From the NCBI GenBank assembly GCA_937914675.1, contig CALDOC010000206.1, positions 1 to 12,059 on the forward strand: a stretch of DNA of 12,059 nt. Reading direction: 5' to 3'. Below, piece after piece: positions 1 through 6,684 of this stretch. Position 1 is the stretch's first letter. Each line of letters begins with the position of its first letter. Source of the DNA: an uncultured Sulfurimonas sp. (GTDB lineage Bacteria > Campylobacterota > Campylobacteria > Campylobacterales > Sulfurimonadaceae). The position numbers were made by a program, and so were the translations under genes. The notes below the pieces were generated by a model. The model saw nothing but the letters and a program-made list of their open reading frames with translations. It was not told the origin of the DNA and made no database searches.

Positions 1-45
1 CCCGGCTTATGAGACCAGTGCTCTAACCAGCTGAGCTACCCTGAC
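1..45 (-). tRNA. tRNA with CAU anticodon (probably elongator tRNA-Met), 5' part only
   Basis: Read on the minus strand, the sequence gives the 5' half of a tRNA. It has a 7-base acceptor strand (GTCAGGG, at 39-45), then TA, a D-arm GCTC-loop-GAGC, and a 5-bp anticodon stem (CTGGT/GCCGG, with wobble pairs). The seven-base anticodon loop CTCATAA has CAT at its centre. The variable loop, T-arm and acceptor 3' strand lie beyond the left edge, so the acceptor pairing cannot be checked. CAT fits elongator Met, but tRNA-Ile2, which is read through lysidine, has the same anticodon in DNA. An initiator tRNA is less likely because the loop and stem lack the initiator's G-C pairs. Confidence 0.9.
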
Positions 46-63
46 ATCTTTTAAGAGGGTGGA

Positions 64-69
64 ATTGTA
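64..69 (-). promoter_or_regulatory. possible -10 box for the tRNA gene
   Basis: On the minus strand this reads TACAAT, a near-consensus sigma70 -10. It lies about 19 bases upstream of the mature tRNA 5' end, a spacing that would leave a short leader. No convincing -35 is visible, which is common in Campylobacterota promoters. The assignment rests on position and the hexamer only. Confidence 0.35.
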
Positions 70-106
70 ACCATCCAAAGCTTTTGTTTTCCTTTAATAG
101 GTTTTT

Positions 107-132
107 TTTACAAAATATATTTACAAAATATA
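107..132. repeat. 13-bp tandem direct repeat upstream of groES
   Basis: The 13-mer TTTACAAAATATA occurs twice back to back without mismatch (107-119 and 120-132). A looser AT-rich continuation, including a second ATATATTTAG-like stretch, follows to about 150. The array lies roughly 45-70 bases upstream of the inferred groES -10. It could be an AT-rich curved or UP-like element, a pair of protein binding sites, or simply slippage in AT-rich DNA. Confidence 0.7.
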
Positions 133-171
133 TTATTTAGATATATTTAGAGACTTTTGTTAAACCTATTG

Positions 172-180
172 TGATAGAAT
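172..180 (+). promoter_or_regulatory. probable sigma70 extended -10 promoter for groES-groEL
   Basis: The sequence TGATAGAAT has the TGn extension followed by TAGAAT, one mismatch from TATAAT. It ends 43 bases upstream of the groES start. No clear TTGACA-like -35 is present; the upstream DNA is T-rich, as is usual for Campylobacterota vegetative promoters. I found neither a CIRCE inverted repeat (HrcA) nor a HAIR element (HspR) between 46 and 223. Confidence 0.5.
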
Positions 181-223
181 CGCGATTATAAAATATATGA
201 TACAGATTCAAAAAGGATATTTA

Positions 224-484
224 ATGAATTTTCAACCGCTTGGTAAAAGAGTTTTAGTAAAACGCGTAGAAGAAGCGACAACTACAATGTCGGGTATAAT
301 TATTCCAGACAATGCAAAAGAGAAGCCGTCTCGTGGTGAAGTTGTAGCGGTAAGCAAAAAAGTTACCCAATTGAAAAATGGCGACAGTGTTCTTTTTGGG
401 AAATACGCGGGTAGTGAAGTTTCATTTGACGGCACAAAGTATATTGTGCTAGAAGTTAAAGATATATTTGGAATAATAGGATAA
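224..484 (+). CDS. groES: co-chaperonin GroES (Hsp10)
   Basis: This is the GroES co-chaperonin, the heptameric lid that closes the GroEL folding chamber in the cytoplasm. The 86-residue product has the usual length and begins MNFQPLGKRVLVKR, the family N-terminus (LGKRVLVK matching L.DRVLVK). The mobile loop that contacts GroEL is at about residues 16-32 (EEATTTMSGIIIPD), with the hydrophobic III triplet. The C-terminal half carries GEVVAV, the family's 'VLFGKYAGSEV' type strand and the ending V.DIFGII. An in-frame ATG at 197 would add nine residues, but the start at 224 has AGGA six bases upstream (214-217) and gives the normal N-terminus. It is co-transcribed with groEL, which starts four bases after its stop. 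Confidence 0.97.
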   Translation: MNFQPLGKRVLVKRVEEATTTMSGIIIPDNAKEKPSRGEVVAVSKKVTQLKNGDSVLFGKYAGSEVSFDGTKYIVLEVKDIFGIIG

Positions 485-488
485 TTTG

Positions 489-2120
489 ATGGCAAAAGAG
501 ATAATATTTTCAGACAACGCTCGTAATGCGTTAGCTCGTGGGGTTCAAAAACTAACGGATGCGGTAAAAGTGACTATGGGACCTCGTGGTCGTAACGTTC
601 TTATTCAAAAAAGCTACGGCGCTCCAATAATAACTAAAGACGGCGTTTCGGTCGCTCGTGAGATTGAGCTTAAGGATAAATTAGAAGACATGGGCGCTCA
701 ACTTGTAAAAGAAGTTGCGTCAAATACGGCCGATGAAGCTGGTGATGGAACAACTACGGCGACGGTTCTTGCAAACGCAATTTTTTCCGAGGGACTTAGA
801 AATATCACAGCAGGCGCAAATCCGGTTGAAGTTAAACGTGGGATGGACAAAGCTTGCGCGGCAATATTAGAAAACTTAAAAGCTGCGAGTAAAACCATTA
901 ATGGTAAAAAAGACATAGCTCAGGTTGCTACGATTTCCGCAAACTCTGATAGCTCAATAGGCGACATGATTGCCGAAGCTATGGAAAAAGTTGGGTTAGA
1001 CGGCGTTATCACGGTTGAGGAAGCTAAGGGGATTTCTGATGAGCTTGACGTTGTTGAGGGTATGCAGTTTGATCGTGGTTACTTAAGCCCTTACTTTATT
1101 ACAAACGCAGAAAAAATGATAGCTGAAATTGAAAATCCATGGATTCTTTTAACTGACAACAAAATATCTTCACTTAAAGATTTACTTCCAGTGTTGGAGC
1201 AAGTTCAAAAGACTTCTCGTCCACTTCTAATTATTGCTGAAGACGTTGAGGGTGAAGCGCTTTCAACTTTAGTCGTGAACAAACTTCGTGGCGTTTTAAA
1301 TATCAGCGCCGTTAAAGCTCCAGGTTTTGGCGATAGACGCAAAGCGATGCTTTTAGATATCGCAACCTTGACTGCGGGAACCGTAATTTCAGAAGAGACG
1401 GGTCATACTTTAGAGGGGGCGACCATCGCTATGTTGGGACAAGCTTCTCGCGTCGTGATAGATAAAGACCATACCGTAATCGTTAATGGAGCTGGTTCTG
1501 AAGCCGCCGTAACTGCAAGAATCGCTGAAATAAAAGTTCAAATCGACGCTACAAGTTCTGAATATGACAAAGAAAAACTTCAAGAACGTTTGGCAAAACT
1601 CTCCGGTGGAGTGGCTGTTATAAAAGTTGGCGCCGCAACTGAAACGGAAATGAAAGAGAAAAAAGATAGAGTAGACGACGCGCTTTCCGCGACTAAAGCC
1701 GCCGTTGAAGAGGGAATCATTATAGGTGGTGGAGCCGCTTTGGTTCGCGCCGCGGCTAAAGTAAAGTTAGATTTAGAAGGTGACCAAAAAATTGGTTGTG
1801 AAATAATCTTACGCGCCGTAAAAGCGCCACTTAAACAAATAGCTCAAAACGCGGGTTATGACACTGGCGTCGTAGTAAATGCGGTTGAAAACGCCACAAA
1901 TCCAAACATAGGTTTTAATGCGGCAACTGGCGAATACGTAGATATGTTTGAAGCTGGCATAATAGATCCACTTAAAGTGGCTCGAGTGGCGCTAACAAAC
2001 GCCACGTCTGTCGCTTCTATGCTTTTAACTACCGAAGCCGCAATCTTTGAAACGCCTGTTGAGACTCCAACGGGAACGGATCATGGCGGAGGAATGCCTT
2101 CTCCAATGGGTATGATGTAA
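489..2120 (+). CDS. groEL: chaperonin GroEL (Hsp60)
   Basis: This ATP-driven double-ring chaperonin folds cytosolic proteins together with GroES. The 543 residues are within the normal range. Visible signatures are MAKEIIFSD at the N-terminus, the ATP-binding GDGTTTATVLA at about 85-95, the RGYLSPYFITN apical-domain segment, the KAPGFGDRRKAML segment, and the late RVDDALSATKAAVEEG with the catalytic Asp before GGGAAL. The tail is GGGMPSPMGMM, the usual Gly-Met-rich C-terminus, so it is complete. A TTG at 486 is also in frame, but the ATG at 489 has AGGA seven bases upstream (478-481), within the end of groES. A strong hairpin follows the stop. This appears to be an ordinary housekeeping copy. 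Confidence 0.98.
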   Translation: MAKEIIFSDNARNALARGVQKLTDAVKVTMGPRGRNVLIQKSYGAPIITKDGVSVAREIELKDKLEDMGAQLVKEVASNTADEAGDGTTTATVLANAIFSEGLRNITAGANPVEVKRGMDKACAAILENLKAASKTINGKKDIAQVATISANSDSSIGDMIAEAMEKVGLDGVITVEEAKGISDELDVVEGMQFDRGYLSPYFITNAEKMIAEIENPWILLTDNKISSLKDLLPVLEQVQKTSRPLLIIAEDVEGEALSTLVVNKLRGVLNISAVKAPGFGDRRKAMLLDIATLTAGTVISEETGHTLEGATIAMLGQASRVVIDKDHTVIVNGAGSEAAVTARIAEIKVQIDATSSEYDKEKLQERLAKLSGGVAVIKVGAATETEMKEKKDRVDDALSATKAAVEEGIIIGGGAALVRAAAKVKLDLEGDQKIGCEIILRAVKAPLKQIAQNAGYDTGVVVNAVENATNPNIGFNAATGEYVDMFEAGIIDPLKVARVALTNATSVASMLLTTEAAIFETPVETPTGTDHGGGMPSPMGMM

Positions 2121-2131
2121 ATTGATTTTAC

Positions 2132-2163
2132 TAGAAAAATCTTAATTGTTTAAGATTTTTCTA
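2132..2163. terminator. bidirectional intrinsic terminator between groEL and the convergent amidohydrolase gene
   Basis: A 14-bp perfect stem (2132-2145 pairing with 2150-2163) encloses the loop TTGT. The arms are A-rich then T-rich (GAAAAATC / GATTTTTC), so transcripts from either strand give a hairpin with U-rich sequence on the 3' arm. It begins 11 bases after the groEL stop. It also contains the TAA stop (2150-2152) of the minus-strand gene, so the terminator overlaps the last four codons of that gene. Confidence 0.85.
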
Positions 2164-3367
2164 ACTTTCCGTTTATATAGACTTTGGATATATTGTAACG
2201 ATGAAGTATGAGGTGGATGGCAAGCTCTTTTGTTGGGGGCGCATCTAGGTCTAGCACTATCATGTCCGCGTTTTTTCCTACTGAAATTTCTCCCGTGTTT
2301 AAACCAAGCGCTTCAGCCGCATGAATGGTGACTCCTTTTATGAGCTCCTCGGCAAATTGTAAAAGAGGAGCGCTACTATGCATAAATAGCGACATTTTCA
2401 TCTCTTCAAAGAGATCAAGTTTATAGTTTGAACTTAATCCGTCAGTCGCGACTATCCATTTTATTTTTTTGTCATTTAATTCTTTTATATTTAGAGTTGG
2501 ATTGCCTAAAAGTCTATTTGAAATAGGGCAGTGTATTACGGTGTGTTTCTCTTTTGATATAGTGTTGAGTTCACTTTCATTTGCTTTTACAACATGCGTC
2601 AAAAGTGCTTCATGCCCGTTGAAATGTTCTAAAAATTCATGAGAGTCGCTAATGTTGGCATTTTGTTTAAGTAGAGTTTGAAAAAAATCTTTGAAGTCGC
2701 CATCGCTATTGTCCAACCAATTACGTTCCGCTTCGCTTTCCATAAAATGGGCGGTAAGTTTTAGTTTTTCATTACGAGCAATCTGTAGAGCTTTTTTTAT
2801 AAGAATGGGATGAACGGAGTAGGGCGAATGAATTGCGACGGCTGGGTGAAAACCTTCTCTTTTAATCGTTTTTGAAGCGTCTAAACGGGATAAGAAATCA
2901 CCAAAAAGCGCGTCGGCCATGGTCGCTTGCGAGCCAATTAGTTCATTAAAAAAGACGACGTTTTGTTTGGCGTTCTCGCAGGCTTCCAAATCCAGACCAT
3001 GAGAGCTAATCGCTCCAAAAGTGGTGATGCCAGACTCGAGCATCATGTCGCAAGCTTTACTCATGCAACTAACGTCACAGCCATTAATCAACTCCTCGCG
3101 ATTTTCAATGACGCTATAAAGCCAACTCATAAAGTCGCCATAACTCAGAGTGGTTTTGTTTGCCGAAAACTCTATGTGGACATGGGCGTTTATGAGTCCC
3201 GGCATAAGAAGAGAGTTCTCTCTCAATGAAGTGATTTTCGCATCAGGATAAACTTCTATCAGCTCCTCAAATGGAGCGATTTTTTGAATCGTTTTGTCAA
3301 AGGCTACTGACAGGTTTGAGCTGACTCTGTCACCCATTAGTATGAAATGTGGAGTAATTATTTGCAT
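2150..3367 (-). CDS. mqnX: 6-aminodeoxyfutalosine deaminase (COG0402 amidohydrolase)
   Basis: This is a zinc-dependent cytosolic deaminase of the amidohydrolase superfamily. The metal and catalytic set is complete: HVH (62-64), HxxE in TAHFMES (H207, E210), LTHVV (H258), HCPISNRLL (from H279) and ATDGLSSN (D309). A short N-terminal beta part (1-55) and a C-terminal strand region ending in VYINGKLEKS complete the fold, and the 405-residue length suits the family. Campylobacterota make menaquinone by the futalosine route, and a characterised COG0402 deaminase from Nitratiruptor (Nis0429) acts there on 6-aminodeoxyfutalosine. I infer the same role here. S-adenosylhomocysteine or methylthioadenosine deaminase is the main alternative. 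A homologous amidohydrolase sits beside aroQ in Campylobacter jejuni, as I recall. The start ATG has only a weak upstream ribosome site. Confidence 0.8.
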   Translation of the reverse strand: MQIITPHFILMGDRVSSNLSVAFDKTIQKIAPFEELIEVYPDAKITSLRENSLLMPGLINAHVHIEFSANKTTLSYGDFMSWLYSVIENREELINGCDVSCMSKACDMMLESGITTFGAISSHGLDLEACENAKQNVVFFNELIGSQATMADALFGDFLSRLDASKTIKREGFHPAVAIHSPYSVHPILIKKALQIARNEKLKLTAHFMESEAERNWLDNSDGDFKDFFQTLLKQNANISDSHEFLEHFNGHEALLTHVVKANESELNTISKEKHTVIHCPISNRLLGNPTLNIKELNDKKIKWIVATDGLSSNYKLDLFEEMKMSLFMHSSAPLLQFAEELIKGVTIHAAEALGLNTGEISVGKNADMIVLDLDAPPTKELAIHLILHRYNISKVYINGKLEKS

Positions 3368-3393
3368 TTTACAATCTTTTACCTATAAATTTG

Positions 3394-3415
3394 AAAAGAG
3401 ATTATACACTCTTTT
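3394..3415. promoter_or_regulatory. dyad centred on the amidohydrolase -10 box
   Basis: AAAAGAG (3394-3400) and CTCTTTT (3409-3415) form a perfect 7-bp inverted repeat with an 8-base spacer. The spacer holds the TATAAT -10 of the minus-strand promoter. A protein bound here would cover the -10, so it could be a repressor operator. No regulator is identified, and such dyads also arise by chance in AT-rich DNA. Confidence 0.35.
3401..3406 (-). promoter_or_regulatory. -10 box of the amidohydrolase (mqnX) promoter
   Basis: On the minus strand this is a perfect TATAAT, 33 bases upstream of the ATG at 3367. The -35 position carries only a weak match (CTGTTT at about 3424-3429). Location and the consensus hexamer make it the best promoter candidate for the gene. 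Confidence 0.6.
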
Positions 3416-3469
3416 TTATCTCAAAACAGGCGTGAGCGCGTTGAAAATATCCAATGTTTAAAATTTATA

Positions 3470-3491
3470 ATTAAAGCTACTTTTCTTTAAT
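3470..3491. promoter_or_regulatory. dyad over the -35 region of the aroQ promoter
   Basis: ATTAAAG (3470-3476) and CTTTAAT (3485-3491) form a perfect 7-bp inverted repeat with an 8-base spacer, the same architecture as the dyad at 3394-3415. It overlaps the expected -35 position of the aroQ operon promoter. It may be an operator or chance in AT-rich DNA. Confidence 0.3.
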
Positions 3492-3502
3492 ATTTATTTA
3501 GA

Positions 3503-3508
3503 TAAAAT
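3503..3508 (+). promoter_or_regulatory. -10 box of the aroQ-to-mnmA operon promoter
   Basis: TAAAAT, one mismatch from TATAAT, lies 32 bases before the aroQ ATG in T-rich DNA. This is the only good candidate in the intergenic stretch on this strand. It would drive the ten-gene block that follows, although internal promoters cannot be excluded. Confidence 0.5.
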
Positions 3509-3540
3509 AGCTCCTTAAAAGTTAAATTTAAAGGTAAAAT

Positions 3541-4017
3541 ATGAAGATAGTAGTTATTCAAGGTCCAAATTTGAACATGCTGGGTGTTCGTGAGCAAAAT
3601 ATTTACGGTCCAATGAAATTAGAACAAATTCATGCGCAAATGAAAGAAGTGGCGACAAACAGTGGCGTTGACATTGAATTTTTTCAAAGTAACTTAGAGG
3701 GTGAAATTGTGGACAAAATTCAAGAGTGTTATGGTGACGCTCATGGTATGATTATAAACGCCGCGGCGTACACTCACACGTCGATTGCCATTCGTGACGC
3801 GATTTCGGCTGTAAGCATACCTACTATCGAAGTTCATATTAGCAATATTCATAGACGTGAAGAATTTAGAAAAACAAATATGATCGCGCCAGTATGTACG
3901 TCGTCAATAGTTGGTTTTGGCCCTTTTGGTTATCATCTCGCCATGGTTGGAATGCTTCAAATTATGAATGAGATAGCGGCGTCGCAAGAGGCTCAAAGAC
4001 AAACGCTACAAGCTTAA
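3541..4017 (+). CDS. aroQ: type II 3-dehydroquinate dehydratase
   Basis: AroQ catalyses the third step of the shikimate pathway, 3-dehydroquinate to 3-dehydroshikimate, toward aromatic amino acids and folate. The protein is the small dodecameric type II enzyme (158 residues). Motifs in order are GPNLNMLGVRE (8-18), NIYG with the catalytic Tyr22, FQSNLEGE (48-55), NAAAYTHTS (73-81) with His79, EVHISNIHRREEFR (97-110) and the substrate-binding Arg110. The ATG has AAAGG (3530-3534) six bases upstream. It is the first gene of a long same-strand operon; folK begins three bases after its stop. The 10-residue polar tail (SQEAQRQTLQA region) is unremarkable. Confidence 0.97.
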   Translation: MKIVVIQGPNLNMLGVREQNIYGPMKLEQIHAQMKEVATNSGVDIEFFQSNLEGEIVDKIQECYGDAHGMIINAAAYTHTSIAIRDAISAVSIPTIEVHISNIHRREEFRKTNMIAPVCTSSIVGFGPFGYHLAMVGMLQIMNEIAASQEAQRQTLQA

Positions 4018-4020
4018 CTT

Positions 4021-4509
4021 ATGTATATAAAACACACCTTAAATAAGCGACTTTCAACGTTTAAAGGCATGTGTTTTCCATATAAAAAAAAATCGTCAAC
4101 TACTTTTAGATATGAGGCGGTAGTTGGCGTTGGTGGAAACATAGGGGATGTTAAACGAAGATTTAATCATCTTTTCTATGAGTTGAAAACATACGCAAGA
4201 GTTGAACTTTTGGAAACGTCGTTGATTTTGAAAAATCCTCCTTTTGGTTTTAAAACCCAAGATGATTTTTTTAATTCAATTATAGTTTTAAAGACAAATA
4301 TGCAAGCTCATACGTTTTTAAATTACCTTTTAAGGGTAGAGAAAAAATTTGGAAGACGAAGAAGTTTTGCAAACGCGCCAAGGACATTAGATTTGGATAT
4401 TATCTTTTTTGACAGCAAAATCATTAATACGAAAAAACTTACCGTACCACATCCTTTTTGGTCAAAAAGAGAGAGCGTCGTGATTCCTCTATCAAGTTTA
4501 AACAGATGA
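4021..4509 (+). CDS. folK: 6-hydroxymethyl-7,8-dihydropterin pyrophosphokinase (HPPK)
   Basis: FolK transfers pyrophosphate from ATP to 6-hydroxymethyl-dihydropterin, giving the substrate of dihydropteroate synthase in folate synthesis. GVGGNIGD (36-43) matches the family's N-terminal motif. NPPFGF (72-77) is the pterin-side loop, and RRRSFANAPRTLDLDIIFF (112-130) carries the two Mg-binding Asp residues (D124, D126). PHPFWSKRESVVIPL closes the fold. At 162 residues it carries about 30 extra basic residues before the GGNIGD strand compared with E. coli. I recall a similar extension in Campylobacter FolK, so I keep the first ATG, although no good ribosome site precedes it and translation may be coupled to aroQ. 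Met17 is an alternative start. Its stop overlaps the flhF start (ATGA at 4506-4509). Confidence 0.93.
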   Translation: MYIKHTLNKRLSTFKGMCFPYKKKSSTTFRYEAVVGVGGNIGDVKRRFNHLFYELKTYARVELLETSLILKNPPFGFKTQDDFFNSIIVLKTNMQAHTFLNYLLRVEKKFGRRRSFANAPRTLDLDIIFFDSKIINTKKLTVPHPFWSKRESVVIPLSSLNR

Positions 4510-5777
4510 AGATATTAACATTTACTGGTAGCACTCCAGCCGAAGCGTTTAAAAAAGCGAAGATGGAAATAGGCGAAGACAGTTTACTGATTGAGACAAG
4601 AGAAATACAGAAAAAAGCTTTAGGCAAAGCTGCGTTGTACGAGATAGTCATTGGAATTGAAGAAGATAAAATTCCAGCAAATTATTTTAAAGCGAAAAAA
4701 CCATTGTCTCAGCAAAAATCGCTAAGAGAAGAGAGTGAGGATATACTTTACGACATATCAAGCGCGGCAAAACAAATTTCAAAAATTTCTAACGTAACGA
4801 CGCCACAATTTGAGTATCCCATGCCAAAACAATCTCAAGTTTATTATGAACCTAAAGAACTAAACGAGATAAAGACGGAAATAAACAAACTAACGGACAA
4901 AGTTAAAATTATACAAAATATGTTTTGGGATGAAAAATCACCAGATATTGAAGCTCAAATACCACCCGAATTTGCGGAGATATATAGACTCGCCGCTCAA
5001 AGTGGCATGAATAAAGAGCACTTAAATGGTTTAATGAGAGTTACTTTAGAGCACATGCCACTTAAAATGAGAGAAAACTCCACTACGGTGAAAAGATATT
5101 TTCAAACTATTTTGAGAAAAATGGTTCCAATTCGAATGGAAACTACTCCCAATACGGGCGCAAAAAAAGTCATTATGCTGGTTGGTCCAACAGGAGTTGG
5201 CAAAACAACGAGCATTGCAAAACTTGCGGCGAGATACTCATTTTTAATGCAAAAAAAGTATAAAGTTGGTCTTGTGGTTTTAGACACGTACAGAATAGGA
5301 GCCGTTGAACAGTTGATGCAGTATGCGAGAATGATGAAGCTTGGGATTGAGACCGTCGTTGACCCTCCTGAGTTTTCGACTGCGCTGGAGTCGCTGAAAT
5401 ATTGCGATTACATTTTAATTGACACTATGGGTTCTAGTCCATATGACAAGAAAAAAATAGAAAAAATTTATGAATGTTTAAACGCAAACAATACTGAGTA
5501 TCATGTTGACGTAGTCTTGGTTATGCCAAGTTCTATAAAATATGAAGATTTAAAAGTTACTTATGATAATTTTTCTTCTTTGGGGGTAGATACGTTGATG
5601 TTTACAAAACTTGACGAAACGATGGGTTTTGGAAATATATTTTCTCTTGCTTATGAAACTAGAAAGCCTATAAGCTATTTCTCCGTTGGACAGGAAGTCC
5701 CGGAAGATTTAGTATGCGCAAGCGGTGATTTTTTAATAGAGTGCTTATTACACGGTTTTAACGGGAGTAAAGTATGA
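4506..5777 (+). CDS. flhF: flagellar biosynthesis GTPase FlhF
   Basis: FlhF is the third SRP-type GTPase. It marks the cell pole and recruits early flagellar parts there. The 423-residue protein starts MKILTFTGSTPAEAFKKAK, the standard basic N-terminus, then has a long variable B region (about 50-150) and the NG domain. Visible motifs are the P-loop GPTGVGKTT (227-235), DTYRIGAVEQL (260-270), DTMGSS (306-311) as G3, TKLDE (367-371) as G4 and GQEVPEDL (395-402) as G5. The G3 lacks the Arg of the usual DTAGR. An in-frame ATG at 4458 would add 16 residues inside folK, but the 4506 start gives the family N-terminus and an ATGA overlap with the folK stop. No Shine-Dalgarno is visible, so translational coupling is likely. 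flhG overlaps its end. Confidence 0.95.
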   Translation: MKILTFTGSTPAEAFKKAKMEIGEDSLLIETREIQKKALGKAALYEIVIGIEEDKIPANYFKAKKPLSQQKSLREESEDILYDISSAAKQISKISNVTTPQFEYPMPKQSQVYYEPKELNEIKTEINKLTDKVKIIQNMFWDEKSPDIEAQIPPEFAEIYRLAAQSGMNKEHLNGLMRVTLEHMPLKMRENSTTVKRYFQTILRKMVPIRMETTPNTGAKKVIMLVGPTGVGKTTSIAKLAARYSFLMQKKYKVGLVVLDTYRIGAVEQLMQYARMMKLGIETVVDPPEFSTALESLKYCDYILIDTMGSSPYDKKKIEKIYECLNANNTEYHVDVVLVMPSSIKYEDLKVTYDNFSSLGVDTLMFTKLDETMGFGNIFSLAYETRKPISYFSVGQEVPEDLVCASGDFLIECLLHGFNGSKV

Positions 5778-6658
5778 TGGGTCATCAGGCTGAAAAGTTA
5801 GAAAAATTAGTCGCTTCGAGTTCAAATTCAATAAAGAAAACTTCTAAAAAGACTCGATTTATTGCTATTACAAGTGGAAAAGGCGGCGTTGGAAAGAGTA
5901 CGATAAGCTCGAATATTGCCTATATGCTCTCTTTACAAGGACTAAACGTTGGAATATTTGACGCGGACATAGGTTTGGCGAATCTTGACGTTATGTTTAA
6001 CGTCAAGATAAAGAAAAATATTTTGCATGTGTTAAAAGGCGAGGCGACGGTATCGGACATTTTGATTCCCATTACGAGAAATCTGATTCTTATTCCAGGG
6101 GAGAGCGGAGATGAGATTTTAAAATATTCAAACATGGCTCTTTTTGAGCGTTTTATGGAAGAAGCTCAAGTGTTGGATAAATTAGACGTTATGATCATTG
6201 ACACTGGCGCTGGAATTGGAGAACACATTCAGATGTTTCTTAACGCGGCGGATGACGTTATCGTGGTTACAGTTCCCGATCCCGCTGCGATAACGGACGC
6301 GTACGCCACCATTAAAACCATAGCGACTTTAAGGCATGACGTCGGAATGATCATGAATCAAGTCAGGAGCGAGAGAGAAGCAAACGCAGTCTTTGAAAAG
6401 ATAAAAAAAGTAGCGTTTGCAAACATAGGACCTGCTCTAGATTTGAAGCTGTATGGTAAGATAGATAGTGATATAAAAGTTTCTAGTTCAGTAAAAAAAA
6501 GAGAACTTTTCACTATAACGTATCCACATTCTCAACCATACAGAGATGCTGAAAAAATAGTTCAAGTCATAATGTCTAAGCTGGAACGAAATATGCTAGT
6601 TTCTTCAAGCGAGAGTGGTCTTTCTGGACTTTTTAAAAGACTAATAGAACATTTTTAG
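5774..6658 (+). CDS. flhG: MinD-like ATPase FlhG, flagellar number regulator
   Basis: FlhG (also YlxH or FleN) is a MinD/ParA-type ATPase that limits flagellar number and stimulates FlhF GTP hydrolysis. In 294 residues it shows the deviant Walker A SGKGGVGKST (34-43), the switch I segment FDADIGLANLD (62-72) and the Walker B/switch II DTGAGIG (143-149). The C-terminus LSGLFKRLIEHF (283-294) is amphipathic, the membrane-targeting helix expected of MinD relatives. The N-terminus has HQAEKLEKL (4-12), which resembles the DQAxxLR motif that activates FlhF. The ATG at 5774 overlaps the flhF stop (ATGA) and has GGAG six bases upstream; ATG 5777 is an adjacent alternative. Its position directly after flhF and before fliA is the usual one. 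Confidence 0.95.
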   Translation: MMGHQAEKLEKLVASSSNSIKKTSKKTRFIAITSGKGGVGKSTISSNIAYMLSLQGLNVGIFDADIGLANLDVMFNVKIKKNILHVLKGEATVSDILIPITRNLILIPGESGDEILKYSNMALFERFMEEAQVLDKLDVMIIDTGAGIGEHIQMFLNAADDVIVVTVPDPAAITDAYATIKTIATLRHDVGMIMNQVRSEREANAVFEKIKKVAFANIGPALDLKLYGKIDSDIKVSSSVKKRELFTITYPHSQPYRDAEKIVQVIMSKLERNMLVSSSESGLSGLFKRLIEHF

Positions 6659-6684
6659 ACTTTTACTTGTGACATTGGAGCTTT

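Noticed and set aside
2963..3229. Plus-strand open frame of 88 codons inside the amidohydrolase gene
   Set aside because: It is antisense to a gene with complete catalytic motifs, has no plausible product and is best seen as a shadow frame.
4458..4505. Upstream in-frame ATG extending FlhF by 16 residues into folK
   Set aside because: The extra residues are not part of the FlhF N-terminus (MKILTFTG), and the 4506 start makes the typical ATGA overlap with the folK stop.
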